Shown: positions 1 to 11,724 of the stretch, piece by piece
Layout: each line of letters starts with the position of its first letter
How positions within the stretch are numbered: the first letter of the stretch is position 1
Origin: Apophysomyces variabilis
Taxonomy: Eukaryota; Mucoromycota; Mucoromycetes; Mucorales; Mucoraceae
Direction: 5' to 3'
Length of the DNA: 64,000 nucleotides
Assembly (NCBI GenBank): GCA_002749535.1
Contig: MZZL01000398.1
Coordinates: forward strand, 745,980 to 809,979
Notes under the pieces: model-generated
Told to the model about the DNA's origin: nothing
Databases searched by the model: none
The model's input: only the letters and a program-made list of their open reading frames with translations
Program-made: the position numbers and the translations under genes

Positions 1-797
1 GAAAAAGCCTATGGTGGCGCGGGACGAAGCCTTCTTAGATCTGAAAAAGCCTTTATTCAACCAGCTGTGGAGTGCGACATACTCTAAATCTTTCTACTTG
101 GAACAAGTACACCGGCCACGGTTTGTCCCACACTACGTTCCGTACTTCAGTGATCCTATCTTGGATTTATTATCCCGCACGTCATGGTACGTCGTCCCAA
201 TTGTCTGGTTACCGTTCGTAGCATACCAAATCTGGGCATCGACAAAGGCACCCATGGCTGAGAAGGAAGTTACTGTGCAAGGATTTGGTGCTGGGATCCT
301 CTTCTGGACCTTGCTTGAATACTGGCTACACCGCTTTCTATTCCACTTCGATGACTGGTTACCGGACCATCCTGCCGCCTTACTTGTTCATTTTACGCTG
401 CATGGCATACATCATCACATGCCTATGGATAGGTGAGGAGGCTTCTTTTTTTACTGTTTTCATGTATGAACCTTAGCTTAGGCTGCGTTTGGTGATGCCC
501 CCTGCTTTAACCATCATTCTTGGGTCACCTGTCATTCAACTGGCGCATTGGGCCTTTGCACCTGTCTTTGCACACGCGTTTATTGCTGGTGCCTTCTTTG
601 GCTATGTCTGTTATGATATGATTCATTATTACTTGCATCATGCCCAAGTAATCGAAGTCTACTTCAAGGAGATGAAAAGATACCACTTGGCTCACCATTA
701 CAAAGACTACGAAACAGCGTTCGGTATTACATCCAAGCTTTGGGATTATATCTTTGGAACGCCGTTGTCTCTGGATACCAGAATGGCTGCAAAATAA
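1..797 (+). CDS. SCS7: Fatty acid 2-hydroxylase (Scs7/FA2H), 3' part only
   Basis: The product hydroxylates the C2 position of the N-acyl chain of ceramides in the ER membrane. The frame is already open at base 2, so the start and the expected N-terminal cytochrome b5 domain lie outside the window. Two exons are visible, 1-432 and 482-797, joined across a 49-nt intron (GTGAGG...CTTAG) that restores the conserved PMDRLRLVMPP stretch. The histidine boxes that bind the di-iron centre are present: HRFLFH, HGIHHHMPMD, HYYLHH and YHLAHHYKDYETAFG, followed by LWDYIFGTP. Hydrophobic segments lie between the boxes, as expected for a multi-pass membrane enzyme. The family assignment is firm; what is N-terminal of the window is unknown. 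A second member of the same hydroxylase superfamily lies at 15751-17332. Confidence 0.93.
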
Positions 798-1542
798 CTC
801 CTTTGTGATGTGCTTAGAAAACTGTAAACATGCAATTTCTCAAATACTTTTTTTTATCCCTCTCTCTCTCTCTTATTTTGTTTTTGATTTATATATATGT
901 ATAAACGTTAATTTGTCTGTTATTCATTGAATATATTGATCTTTCGCGTAATCTGACTCCAGGCAAGCTATGCGTACTGAATGGTGATTGGTTAGCAAAT
1001 GATGGGTTGGTTATCACTTGCTGAGAACGCACTATAATAGGTTTTTGTTCCGTTCCCGATACAAAAAATTGTGTCTTAGTTTTGGATATGGTTTGGCCCA
1101 AAAACTATGGGACAAGGCATTATGAGTGAGTGCAGTTCCTGATATCTTTTTGTTATCCATTGGTTGACCAGGGTTTATGCGGTAGATGCATGAAAACAGC
1201 ATTGTGCTACCTTCTGTTGTTATAATAATGAGCTGATATCTTTTTTCTTTTTATACCACCTTAATTGACATCGGTTATTGTTACATGTTGCTCCCAAGAA
1301 GTCAAACATGATCGCGTCTCTTTGTTTCTCTGATATCCGTCTATCAACTTTTGGAACAATATAAGTATATTGACAATAGGCGCGTTATCATTACAGTTGC
1401 ACTGTATAATTTAGGAGCACCCAAAGGTATCTGTCACAATGCAGTCAAGCTGCGTTTGAAACTACGTGTGACTTATGTTGCACGTAACGAAAAAAAACGA
1501 AATATCACCTTTGTCCGACATTATTGAGCACAGTACGATACC
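798..1542. other. Intergenic region, no gene seen
   Basis: This AT-rich spacer between the fatty acid hydroxylase and the coiled-coil gene has no convincing ORF. A short CT-rich microsatellite (repeated CTCT) lies near 858-873 and probably belongs to the 3' UTR or terminator region. An ORF on the minus strand at 889-1101 has no recognisable features and was not accepted. Confidence 0.5.
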
Positions 1543-2650
1543 ATGAGAAGACGGCGTCAACAAGAATTACAACGTCAGATATTACAGGATGGCGATGTAG
1601 ATGTGGGATCTTCTCGGAAACGATTACGAACCGCTTCTCCAACTGACGAAGTAGACACACAAGCAACAGCAGCACCAGCAACACGAGCACAGCCACGAAT
1701 CTCTGACGCAAGGAATTCTGTCACGAGCGATGTAACTAGTACGCAACAGTCAGTTGATCATGTCTAATGCATACCATACTTTCGTTCAGGCCTACCCAAT
1801 CTCCGTGTTCGAGCTGGACGTCCTAGAAAAATCGAAATGGTTCCCTTATCACCCGTCGCGAATAAGCTTGTGAAAGAAATTTTCCAAAAATCATACAGGT
1901 GAAAGCAAAATTAGACATTTTTCTTATTTTGCTTCGTTTGCTTTGTGTTTTTGCTAAATGTTAGAACTTTTAGTCAAACGTTGGCCTCAGATATATCGAC
2001 CAGTAGGATAGATCCACATGACGAACTGGTCCTTGCTACCCTTTTAAAACGTTTGGAACGAAAGATAGCACGCACACTGGTCCCATCGACTGTACGGGAG
2101 AAAATATTTAATAGAGACACGCTAATCCGGGAAAATGCAAGTACTAAACGCCGTGCTATATTTCTATACTAAACAAGACAGTGTAGTACGCGAAGAAGGT
2201 CGCCTTACGACCAGGCCTCGAGTTGAATGCGCAATTGAAACTTCAAGCAGACAGTACTGAGAAGAATATAGAGAAGTTACAAGAAGAACTTACTCGAGCA
2301 CGGACTGAGCAAATTAGAGACGAGCAAATGGAAAGAGAAATTGATCAGTTCAAGGTAAGAGATAGGAGACTTTTGCATGTGATATCCCAAGATGATTTAT
2401 TTGAGCTGTTAGAGAAACCATCCAATGCTCAATCTTCAAGTACCGAAAGGCGATTATGCTCGCAGTGTCTTAAAGTACAAAAGCTCTGCATTTCCTTTCT
2501 TCGAATAATGTAAATGATATAGCCAACTCCCTTCAACCGTCATTACTACCATCCATAAACGAGAACGTTCACCACAGAACGAAAAGGAAGATTTTGGAAT
2601 TGGTGCAAGCTGCGCCTCATAATGCAACGAGAACCCGCGTGCTACATTGA
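1543..2650 (+). CDS. Putative kinetochore CENP-Q/Okp1/Fta7-like coiled-coil protein
   Basis: A multi-exon gene can be assembled. Exon 1 (1543-1738) encodes a basic, Ser/Thr/Ala-rich N-terminus with RKRLR. Exon 2 (1790-1898) joins in frame after a GTACGC...CAG intron. A third exon from about 1955 encodes LVLATLLKRLERKIAR and TVREKIF. A later exon (about 2184-2355) is a heptad-type coiled coil (EKNIEKLQEELTRARTEQ). After a GTAAGA...TTAG intron the frame continues RNHPML, then probably reaches a stop at 2648-2650, though a stop at 2506-2508 is possible. The pattern of a basic N-terminus, a short helical domain, a coiled coil and a late HPxL motif resembles CENP-Q of the inner kinetochore COMA complex, but similarity is weak and one internal junction (about 2115-2184) is unresolved. 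The gene is likely; the function is a guess. Confidence 0.4.
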
Positions 2651-2888
2651 GGCGTCTGACACAAATTGCGGCTGGAAAGCAATAAGCAAATCATGTTCTA
2701 TTTTAAGGCCCGATATAGCTTGTCCATTTTTCCGAATCGTTTTCTTGGCAGTTTATAAAACATCTTCCTCATAACGGTGAGCATAAACCCACAACTTAAA
2801 AAGGTTGAGAAAAGAAGAGTGTTCATACCTTTATATTCTCGGCTTGCTAGTAGACCTTCCTGCTTTCTTCTTCTTATTCCTGTTCATC

Positions 2889-5167
2889 ATGCCTCGCTCT
2901 TCTCATGTCTGTCGTTGGACTGATTGTCATCGATCATTTGATACTATCGAAGTCTTGCTTGACCACTTATCAGACGACCACGTTGGCCGGAAAGCAACTA
3001 ATAACTTGTGCCTACGCTGCCACTGGAATAACTGCGGTGCTACAGCCGCCAAAAGAGATCACCTTATAAGCCATTTAAAGGTGCACCTGCCACTGAAACG
3101 TAGGTCTGATTCTTGACTATGGAATCACTCACTGACTGTCTCTAGCCTACGCATGCTCCGTATGTGCACGCCTTTCCTATACCGTTTCGGTCACAAACTG
3201 AATCTCTGCTTAGGTCTGTAAGAAGGCTTTTAAACGGCCACAAGACTTGAAGAAACATGAGAAAACACATACCGTTGAGCATCAAGGTAGACAGGATCTC
3301 TATTTCATTAACTATCTCATACAGATATTCTTTCTTCTAGCGTCCCTTATGAGCAATCAACCGGGCTACAAACCTGTCCGCCGTCGTCGGACAGTTAAAT
3401 CGCAATCGCCAACTTCCACAGTGAACACAGCTAGCCCTATCACCCAAGGTAACTGAAGATAGTCGATCCGTATCGGTTTTCTGACTGCTTACAACGTTTT
3501 AAGGCTCACCTAATACATCCGAGACCTTAAGCGCTAGCAGTCCAAGTACCCAACGTAGCAGCAGTGTCTACAGCGATGACGGCAATAATCCTTTGGATAC
3601 CGATTGTAGTAGTGAAGGCTTTTTCAAACATGACTATCCGCAAGATATTGCGATGCCTTACAGCTTTTCAGATATGGGTGAATCAAAGGTGCACGACCCT
3701 CTGCAGAACTTGCTTCAGGACGTGTTGCATACTGCATCGCTATCGCCTGAATATGACGCTAGTAAGGAATGAGGAGCCATGAAATCCACCTTCTAAATAT
3801 CGGTCTCGTTAGACATGATGGAACGATTAGATTCGCTCGCTCATGTTATTCATCAATCAGATGATTGGACTTTACCTGTTACAGAACAAGATGATATCAA
3901 TGCCATGCAGAATTGGCTTGAACAACTTTCTGCTAACATTGAAACGGGAGATTGCGTGTATCCAAACATCTTATCACCACCCCAAACCCAGGTTTATGTA
4001 CACGCGGCGCCAATTCCCGATGTTACCATTTTTGATCCCAGTCAGGCACTCTACCCATCCTTAGATGGAGAGTTGGATAAGTCTGAGCCATGGACACTTG
4101 TGTCCGACGATCGTATATCTTCGGTTGATCTGTCTGGCGAATATCTAAACGTTCTGGCTTCACCTGCATCACTTAGCCAAAATATGACTTCACAACAATC
4201 TATCAGTTCACTGGAGGATGAGAAGACTTCCGCCATTACTGCCAGTTTTTGGGCACCAGCACATTCTCCAAAGATCGAGCATATTGTTCCAGAAAAACAT
4301 GCACCGTCTGAACCGATTAATTTCTCTCCAGCACGATCATCACCTCGTACATTGCAGCCCAATGAACATTTCGAAACAGCAAAAGCGGAAACCACAGCTT
4401 TGACACCAGTTAAGGAAACGAACTTGTCTTTTCAAGATAAGAAGGAGGTTTTGCATATGCTTAATGTATTCAATGCCAATAACGACACGATACCATCAGC
4501 AACAAAACGTGAACGAACTAAAATATATCCAACAGAAAAGGAACACGATATGCCGAACGACCACGATACTATATCGGCGTCATTAGTGCATTCAAAATCG
4601 CAGACCGAACGAGTAAATCCTATATTGGATCTTTTAGCAACCGACTTATCCGTCGAAAAGCATAATTACCATACAGACACAACTAAATCTCGATCATCAT
4701 CTCGCCGGACATCCTTATCATCTGTGTCTTCGCATTGTTCATGTACATCACACCTAACTGTGACAGCTTTGGAAACAGAATCATCCCCATATGCAAATCT
4801 TACAGATATGCTGCGGGAACTTTCAGTTCAAGATGACGGTGAACCTCTAAAGGATACAGATACAGAAAAGGAAAACCTAAACGAAAAGTGGAACGAAAAC
4901 AAACGTGCAAGCAGAGGAGGAAAGAAAGAAGACGCCAGAGACAGTAAGGACGAAAAGCAGGACAAGACTCACCACGAAAAATATAAAGCAGCTCAGAAAG
5001 TGGAGGAAACAAAACAAGAAGCTTATGAGGAGATGAGAGAGCGCCATGCTTGGGTCGTAGAATGTTTATGGAAGACGATTGTTCGCATGTCCTCGAAGCA
5101 AAGGCAAAAGGATGCCTTAGCAACCAAAAAGCATTCTTTAGCCAGTACTGCACTGGCTGCGGTCTGA
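2889..5167 (+). CDS. RIM101: pH-responsive zinc-finger transcription factor PacC/Rim101
   Basis: This is the regulator of alkaline-pH gene expression, activated by proteolysis downstream of the Rim/Pal pathway. Three Cys2His2 fingers lie at the N-terminus: CRWTDC...HLSDDH, then [12 protein letters not shown]...HLISHLKVH, then [19 protein letters not shown], which matches the characteristic PacC finger block. Six exons are inferred: 2889-3099, 3146-3159, 3214-3286, 3341-3448, 3504-3761 and 3813-5167. All junctions keep frame, giving about 672 residues, which is usual for the family. Exon 2 is only 14 nt and supplies PYACS of finger 3. The long C-terminus is acidic and Ser/Thr-rich, then ends in a Lys/Glu-rich predicted helical region (about residues 580-650), consistent with the regulatory tail that is processed in PacC. 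The start at 2889 is the first ATG that directly precedes the fingers; upstream in-frame ATG 2805 would add a hydrophobic leader and is unlikely. Confidence 0.92.
3146..3159 (+). other. RIM101: 14-nt microexon of PacC/Rim101
   Basis: The exon is flanked by CTCTAG on the left and GTATGT on the right. Including it changes ...PLK to PLKPYACS-VCKKAF, which rebuilds the first cysteine of the third zinc finger. Both flanking introns are short (46 and 54 nt). Skipping it would shift the frame, since 14 is not a multiple of three. Confidence 0.85.
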
Positions 5168-5773
5168 ATTCATCATATTCAATATACTTATTGTTAATCT
5201 ATCAGTGCACATATTTATATATTTGTTTATGTAACCCGTGTTTGTGCAAAACATTATCCTGAAAAAGTTGCAATTGGAAACATAGGCCATGGGAGCTCAT
5301 TACTAGCCTCCATTACTTAATATGAAAATTATACCATTCGTTGTAACTCACCCTTATTTGTGCAAACCCTATCTACAGGATATACGTTGTGACGTGTCTT
5401 ACAGTTATGAGAGAGAGGATTCATGTCAGATAAGGAATCAAATGGTGCAAACAATGTGGACATTTCAAAATGAGATGCAGCGTATATACCATTCAAGTAA
5501 TTCAAAATGTTGTTTGTCATCGCATCAACATTTAGAAACTCTTATAAAAGTTATTTACCAGTAGACATGCCTCTCAATCTGCTAATTAGCTTAAATATTT
5601 TTGAAACATAATATTTCCATTACAATCAAAATTTTTGAAAGAAAACCGGAAAAAGAAAAATAAAGATCTTTTTCTAACAATTAATTAATGCTAGCACTTT
5701 AAGTTAAAAATATGAAGAGTATTTAAAGTTATGCTCGTTTTTATCGACATTTGCTGAACTTAACTCGTAATTT
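5168..5773. other. Intergenic region, no gene seen
   Basis: AT-rich DNA downstream of PacC. Short ORFs at 5322-5564 (plus) and 5329-5520 (minus) overlap each other and show no domain or codon pattern that supports a gene. Confidence 0.4.
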
Positions 5774-6018
5774 GACCTGGTCCGACCAGATTTCTGCCGG
5801 CGGGCCACAGTGGCCGGGTTCCAGGCCATAAAATTAACCTACCTGATATGGCCCACCCAACTTGGCCTATGGGTCAATGGGCCCTTCTTAGCTGTGATAG
5901 GCCTAGTCAGCCAGGCTCTGGGTTAAGATCTTGGCCCAGCCCAGCAGGACATGAGTTAATATCTTGACCTGGCCCAGTTATGACCTAACCAGTTAAGGCC
6001 TGTCCATTTTAAGCTCTA
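5774..6018 (+). repeat. GGCC-rich dispersed repeat, copy A
   Basis: A block much richer in GC than its surroundings, with many GGCC and GGCCCA words. It shares several near-identical stretches with 31455-31640 in the same orientation, including GGGTYAATGGGCCC, then TCTTAG, then TGTGATAGGCCTAGT, and a shared end CCCATTT/YCCATTTTAAGC. Copy A is longer and contains an internal near-duplication (GTTAAGATCTTGGCCCAG and GTTAATATCTTGACC then TGGCCCAG). No ORF or terminal inverted repeat is visible. It is probably a non-autonomous dispersed repeat family of unknown class. Confidence 0.75.
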
Positions 6019-7589
6019 GTTATTATATTATATATATTATTATTTTGGCTTTCTTAATAATTGAACAACTTAAAAATTTAAGGTGTACAAATTAGCTTGA
6101 AGTTTAACTTTCCCTGATATATATCTAAAAAAGGATAGTTAAAGACATCTTTAACATGATGGTTAGTTGTTTAAAGTACAAGAGGTACTTATTTCGCCCT
6201 TTTTTATAAACTCTACTGCCCGTAAGAGAGTGATACGTGCGGTATTTGAGCAAATACAATCTTCTGTTTTAGCGTTACTTTCTTTACTTCGATCGAGGTT
6301 ACCGGCAAGTTTAATTCCCAAACTTCTGAATTTACTATTCCTTCTCTTTCGAATAAACTGTAGGGAGCGCACAACAAGTTGCTCGATTTTAATTGAAAAT
6401 CTTTTTAGAGATAAAAGAGATTGTTTTTTTTTATTTCTACCGCCCATTGTCTAAAAATTTTCTGGGAACGGAGATCAACCGTCAAAAAAAAAAAAAAAAA
6501 AGATCGACGAAATTTTGGAATCGAATATCTCGACAACTAAACATGCTACTACTTCCAGATCTGCACTACCGACATCCTTCCTTCTTACTGAGCATTTTTG
6601 ATGTTCTTTGTGTTTTACGTATAACATGGTAGTTTCGCTCCAGTCCACTATACATCGTGTCAAAAATGACATGTGCATTGCTTTGTCTTATGACCGAAGA
6701 GTACAAAATAAAGAGAATACAAATATATGTAAGAAGGGAAAGGGCGCACAATAAATATAACACTTAGAAGAATAGGATACAATGTAATCGCAATTGATAA
6801 AAGAGGAAGGGTACAATAAGATAATCTTAACTGTAAGAAGGGTGTTAAAGAATTTAAAAGAGAATAATAAAATGAAGGTGATCGAAAGAAGGGAATACAA
6901 TAATAGAAGGGTACCCAAAAAAAACTCTCACAAAATACACAATAAACTTCTGTCAATTATATGCTTCAATAATCCTTAGTGATCCAATGACAACAATATA
7001 ACTTGATCAAGACAAACTTTAGAGTGTAAACAGAGCTTGAGATACAAGAAGGTTTTTTTTTTTAAATATCATCTCTGTACACACTTTCCATTCCCTTTGT
7101 CTTCATCTTTTTATTGACAAGGAAACTTCTACTAAACTTTGTACTAGTGAGACAAAATCTTTAAAAAAGGAAACTAATAAAAAAATGAATAAAACAGAAG
7201 ACAGCAATAACAAATAAAAGAAAATAATTATAAATTATACTATCTTGACATAAAAGATAACAGCATATACATCAGGATAGAACAATAAAATGCAAAGATA
7301 ATAGCATTATGTAATACTAGTTTTACCCAGTCAAGGTCAAGTGATAGGTTCGTCATTCATGGAAGTTGTGCACCATTAGAGTCTGTTATGCGCCAACAGC
7401 TGCCAGACGTTGTGTCCCAGCCGGACACGTTGTGCACGACCTGCACCCAAGTTACGTGTACCTCTAAAATGTGGTGCACATAACCCAAGAAACAGGACGT
7501 AGAACCGAGTATACGCGCGAGCTTCATTTCGTACTTTTTACTTCCTAAACGGCCTGAAGTAATCAACCATCATGTTAAAAAAAAGCAAA
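6019..7589. other. AT-rich intergenic region with low-complexity tracts
   Basis: No accepted gene. It holds a homopolymer run of 19 A at about 6483-6501 and a degenerate purine-rich repeat at about 6710-6915 built on AGAAGGG and ATACAATAA words. Small overlapping ORFs on both strands at 6163-6454 mirror each other and show no recognisable domain. Confidence 0.4.
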
Positions 7590-7662
7590 GGGGCTATGGC
7601 CAAATGGATAAGGCGCCTGACTACGAATCAGGAGATTCCAGGTTCGACCCCTGGTAGCCTCG
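7590..7662 (+). tRNA. tRNA-Arg, anticodon ACG
   Basis: A full 73-nt cloverleaf can be folded. The acceptor stem pairs GGGGCTA with TAGCCTC (one G-U pair), followed by discriminator G. The D arm is AAATGGATAAGG. The anticodon stem CCTGA/TCAGG encloses the loop CTACGAA with anticodon ACG, reading CGU (and by A34 modification CGC/CGA). The T arm is CCAGG-TTCGACC-CCTGG. A and B box promoter elements are internal. There is no intron, and a Pol III terminator follows at once. Confidence 0.96.
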
Positions 7663-7663
7663 C

Positions 7664-7668
7664 TTTTT
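7664..7668 (+). terminator. RNA polymerase III T-run terminator
   Basis: A run of five T directly follows the discriminator base plus one C of the tRNA-Arg gene, with a further T6 run a few bases on. This is the standard Pol III stop signal. Confidence 0.85.
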
Positions 7669-8894
7669 ACGTTTTTTATTTTCTTTTTAAACGCCGTTTG
7701 CCAATCAGATTTCTTTGTCAATGTTGTCATTCTCGCTGTTCCTAGGCTGATTCTTGATTACTTGATTGGTGAAATCGATCGGGCAGCCCACAAGGTGTCA
7801 ACAATAGAATATCAATGAATAAAATACAAGAGGGAAAAGATGATGTCCTTTATTTGTGATTTGACTCTTATTTATATCTTTTCGTTCCTGAGATATCCGA
7901 AGTAGTCTGCGCGTAAAAGAATTCTCTGGAAATGTTTCAGATATCCAGCTAAATCAGATCCCTAGACATCGTCGCTAGAAGGTTTTTCTTGATCGGAAGG
8001 ATTCGAGTCAATCTGAGAAAAGGGTAATGTAAAGTCCGACGCAAAAAGCGACAACACTGTTAGTCTGAGCTGGAAATGCAAAGGCGATAAATAAAACGGA
8101 ATGATGATCATTATTGCTAAATAGATTTTTGTATATTGATATCTTTTCTAAATCCAATTGTAAGAATGTTGATACGGACAAGCATTCAAAATAAGTAAAA
8201 CAAAGAACAAGAAATTATGTTGATAACCTCGCTGAGCATGGTCTTCCTGGAGACGTTGCTGTTTCTATAAGGAAGACCGATGCAATAAAGGTTTGTCGTT
8301 TTTGAACGAAAGCCATCTGAGCAAAAGGATTTTATTACTACGGCTTTGCAGGCATAATGCTTCTTATACAGAAAGATGGATCTCGTTTTTCTGCTGTTCA
8401 AAATTTCCTTACGCCAAGTTACTTTTGATGTAAAGTCACCGGACGACAAACGGTCGCCTATAATCAGATTGGCTCGGGTGATATTTACTGCAATAGAGCA
8501 GCTTCTTTTCTTACTCGACGTTCTGAGGAGCAATCCTTTTCGTCCAAATATTACATTAGCAAAAGACATCGGAAAATATATGAATGATTAGCTTGTTTTG
8601 GTACATTGAAAGAGGTGTTAATGGATTGGTTGTATTATTGTATGTATCGAGGTTGAAATCATGATCGAATTTGTCTTTTCTTCTATTCCAGTTATGTAAT
8701 CCTTGTAATATCGAGTAAACTTTAATTTTGAGCAGAATGTCGACAGATTTTTCTAACCACTTACAGCATATTAAAGACTTTTGTTGAAATACGTTTATTC
8801 ATAACGTTGTAATTTTCTTGCGTGCAGGCATGCATCGCTATCACCGTTCTCTCGACGCTTGCTACCAGAGGAAAAGCTGTCCGGAACGGGAAAG
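7669..8894. other. Intergenic region, no gene accepted
   Basis: An antisense pair of ORFs at 8186-8569 (minus, 127 codons) and 8376-8591 (plus) overlap. Neither shows a domain, and no flanking exons can be joined to them. The rest has no coding potential that I can see. Confidence 0.4.
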
Positions 8895-11204
8895 TCAAGG
8901 TCTGTCATACAAGTTAGTAGCATTCCCTAGCAAGGAATTTACCGTACCGTGATAACCAAAGCCGCCGTTGGGAACTTCTGGGACGACGTTACTCTCTGCT
9001 ACAGTTTCTGAAGCAGTATCTGCACCTTCTTTCACCTCAGCGTCCTTTTCTCCCTCCTGGACTGCAAGGATCTGCCATTGTTCATGAGTCAATAATTCCA
9101 TAGAAGCTGCACCAGCTGTGATGCCACACTGAACCCCTTCAGAATGACGGGATCCTCCCTGTAGATATTCACGGACTTTGTCCTTCCCTAACATCCCAAG
9201 TGGGGCCAATTTAAGCTTTTGGGGTGTTGACTTTAGCCAAGCGCAATTGTTATTCATCCATGTGACAGTCATCGGTTGTAGTTCTGGATACAGTTTCTCT
9301 AACGCCAAGGTTGTCAGACCCTGCGGGATATTGTTCAGATATAAAGCATCAGGATCCTGTCGTGCAATTGTCTGATCTTGTTTCAGATCGATATATGGGA
9401 AGACAGTCCGCATGGAATAAACGCGGTTGTAAAATTCGGTCAAATATGGGCTAAAGAAAATTGATGGCGCCTCTTCCATCGTAGGTGAACTCGCGTCTTT
9501 CGCAGAGCCTTTTCGTTTACTTTTCTTGCCATTTTTACCACCCACGCTCCCAGACGGTGTTTCCTCCACGGTGGCCGTAGGAGAGCTCTTGGTATTGTCG
9601 GTCTTCTTCTCCTGCTTAGTAGATTCTTCTTCTGTGATATGTCTCGTTAGACAGACTATCTTCTATATGAAACCCACATACCTTCTTTTTCTTTGATATA
9701 GTGTACAAATCCGAGGTATACCACCCCAGTCATATATGCATCGTATCCCGCTTCGTGCAACGCATTATCTCCTCCAGTCTCTTTCGTATAACGATCATAT
9801 CCTTCAGCCATCACTAACAATATTCCACATTCCATAAGTCTCATCCCTCACTGTCTTTGTGCACTAACCGACACTTGGTCCTCCATCTTGCAGTTCTTCT
9901 GCGACTGTATTATACAGTGAGCCAAGCACAGATGTAGTGAAACAATCCTATATATCAAGTGTCAACTATGTTTTCGCCGAAACAAATATTCAACTGACCT
10001 TTAACCGAGGATGAAATTCGGCGAGATATTTCGTGTCGACAAAGCTATATACATATCAATATGGCAAACCGACTAAAACGGGAAACAACATACTTTGGCC
10101 ACATATTCGTAGCGATGTTCCTCAGTTCAGAGATATCTTCCGGTAAACTGGTCCAGAACTGTCCGATAGTATGACACAGGTCCAAGATGCCATTGTGTGC
10201 TACCACAGGGCATCCAGAATCTTGAATAGCCTCAATGACTCTTCTGAAATTTAGGAGAGGACCCTAAAAAAGTTGTTAACTACTGTTATGATAAATAGCA
10301 TCAACCTACTTGCCGCTTTCTCCTTTTATTCCTTTCCTCCTCAGTTAATTTCCAGATTTCCATGTGTTTACTGTCTCGTGTCCTTGCTTCCAGGAAACCA
10401 TTATATTCACTAAATGAAATTTAGCTACCAAGTGATAAACAAAACACTCTCATACGATCGTTGTAATTCCTGTCGGACGAAGACTTTCATAGATGAATTA
10501 TTGACTTGAACTGTGAGAGGTCTATAGGTTCCTCGTTGTAACCACTGCTTAATCTGCAGCCTTAAGTATTTTCAGAATTACGCAAGGATCATATCTCTAT
10601 CATACCTAATCGCTTCCACATTCCTTTCTTGACGTTGACTCAATACTGCAACCGTAAAAGCATTTAGTTCTCTGTTCTTCAATCCGCTGCTGCTGTACCA
10701 GGTATTTCTCTGATAACGGTTGTATGATTTGTCTTGAAGGATGCTGCTTCTTCGGGGTAGTTATAGAATGGAATTCCTCCATCAATTAACTTGTTGAAAT
10801 CGAAATTGTTTTGCCGTAAAAAGCTTAAACTACTGGCATTTACTCCGAACGAACGCGAACTCGTAATGGTATCCGTGTCACAGCCAAAGATATAAAAGTT
10901 GTAGGGCTTCGCGACATAATTATCGCCTGTACGTTTGAATACGCAAACACCGTATTGTATAATAGTGTACTCTTTAACACTTGCTTTGATTTTTTGGTAT
11001 CGTGTGTCCAGATCGTCCGTAGCTTGAAATGTATTCATTGGTGTTGTCAGACCTATTCGGTATTCTATGAGTACGATTTTTACGCCAAACCTGCTATGTC
11101 CACTTACCTGTAAATTCAGCATCGATTGAGATAAAATCAGCATTTAAAATCGATTGCTTGATCTCTGGAAACTTTTCCTCAAATGTCTGCTTTAGCACCT
11201 CCAT
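8895..11204 (-). CDS. PARN: Poly(A)-specific ribonuclease PARN (CAF1/DEDD family)
   Basis: A 3'-5' exoribonuclease that removes poly(A) tails from mRNAs and trims non-coding RNAs. Many short exons read right to left. The start MEVLKQTFEEKFPEI precedes ADFISIDAEFTG (catalytic D and E). A GTAAGT...ATAG intron rejoins FTG-LTTPMNTF, followed by TRYQKIKASVKEYTIIQYG, the PARN signature. An intron at 10646-10698 links REIP to VLSQRQERNVEAI. Later exons give VVAHNGILDLCHTIGQF (third D), VDTKYLAEFHPRLK, and HEAGYDAYMTG (catalytic H and D). The last exon carries a linker rich in Lys/Ser, a possible degenerate RRM (LYLNNIPQGL...) and an acidic tail ending at 8895. Domain order and length match animal and plant PARN. 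The upstream ATG at 11285 is rejected because it would place a poorly supported peptide before the family's start. Confidence 0.9.
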
Positions 11205-11724
11205 TGGTGGACAAGAAAGTGGGAAGGCTCGACACCTAAAAGTCACATCGCTTTTTATTCGCTGCGCGGAGCTATAGTAAATCATAATGCTTAAACCTGT
11301 TGTCGCTCATTCACGGCGTTTGCTCTGCAAAGAAATATAAAAGTCCATACTTTAACCTTCCGTTTGGTGATCTTTTATATAAGTAATAAATTATATTTGG
11401 CTGTTATCATCCATGGCATTAACTGCTATCAGTATATTGAACTTCACTCTGTTTATAGCATTGGGAATTGACACAGCCATATAAACTTCTCTTCAAGTCC
11501 ATTTCTGATGGACGTCGTATTGAATGACTAAGATAGGTAAATTCACGATGGCAAAGCGGTAGATCTAAGCGTGGTTGTTGTCGAGGAAAAGTATCTAGCT
11601 GCATTTCCGGTTGGCGCTATTTGCCCGATTTCTAATTCCCGGCGCGATGAGCGCAGTGGCTTTTTTGATAGATTGTTCAAATATAGTGAAAGAGAGGATC
11701 ACTGGCTGTGATGCGTGGTTGCTC

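Noticed and set aside
4051..4395. Minus-strand 114-codon frame inside PacC
   Set aside because: It lies antisense to a strongly supported coding exon and has no domain.
6163..6454. Overlapping 94-95 codon frames on both strands
   Set aside because: They mirror each other, have no splice partners, and show no recognisable motif; likely chance in AT-rich DNA or an unrecognisable fossil.
8186..8591. 127-codon minus frame and 71-codon plus frame
   Set aside because: Overlapping frames on both strands, no domain, no conserved-looking text, no neighbouring exons.
10679..10698. Apparent frameshift and premature stop in PARN (frame ends at 10679)
   Set aside because: A standard intron 10646-10698 on the minus strand joins REIP to VLSQRQERN in frame and matches the family, so no break is needed.
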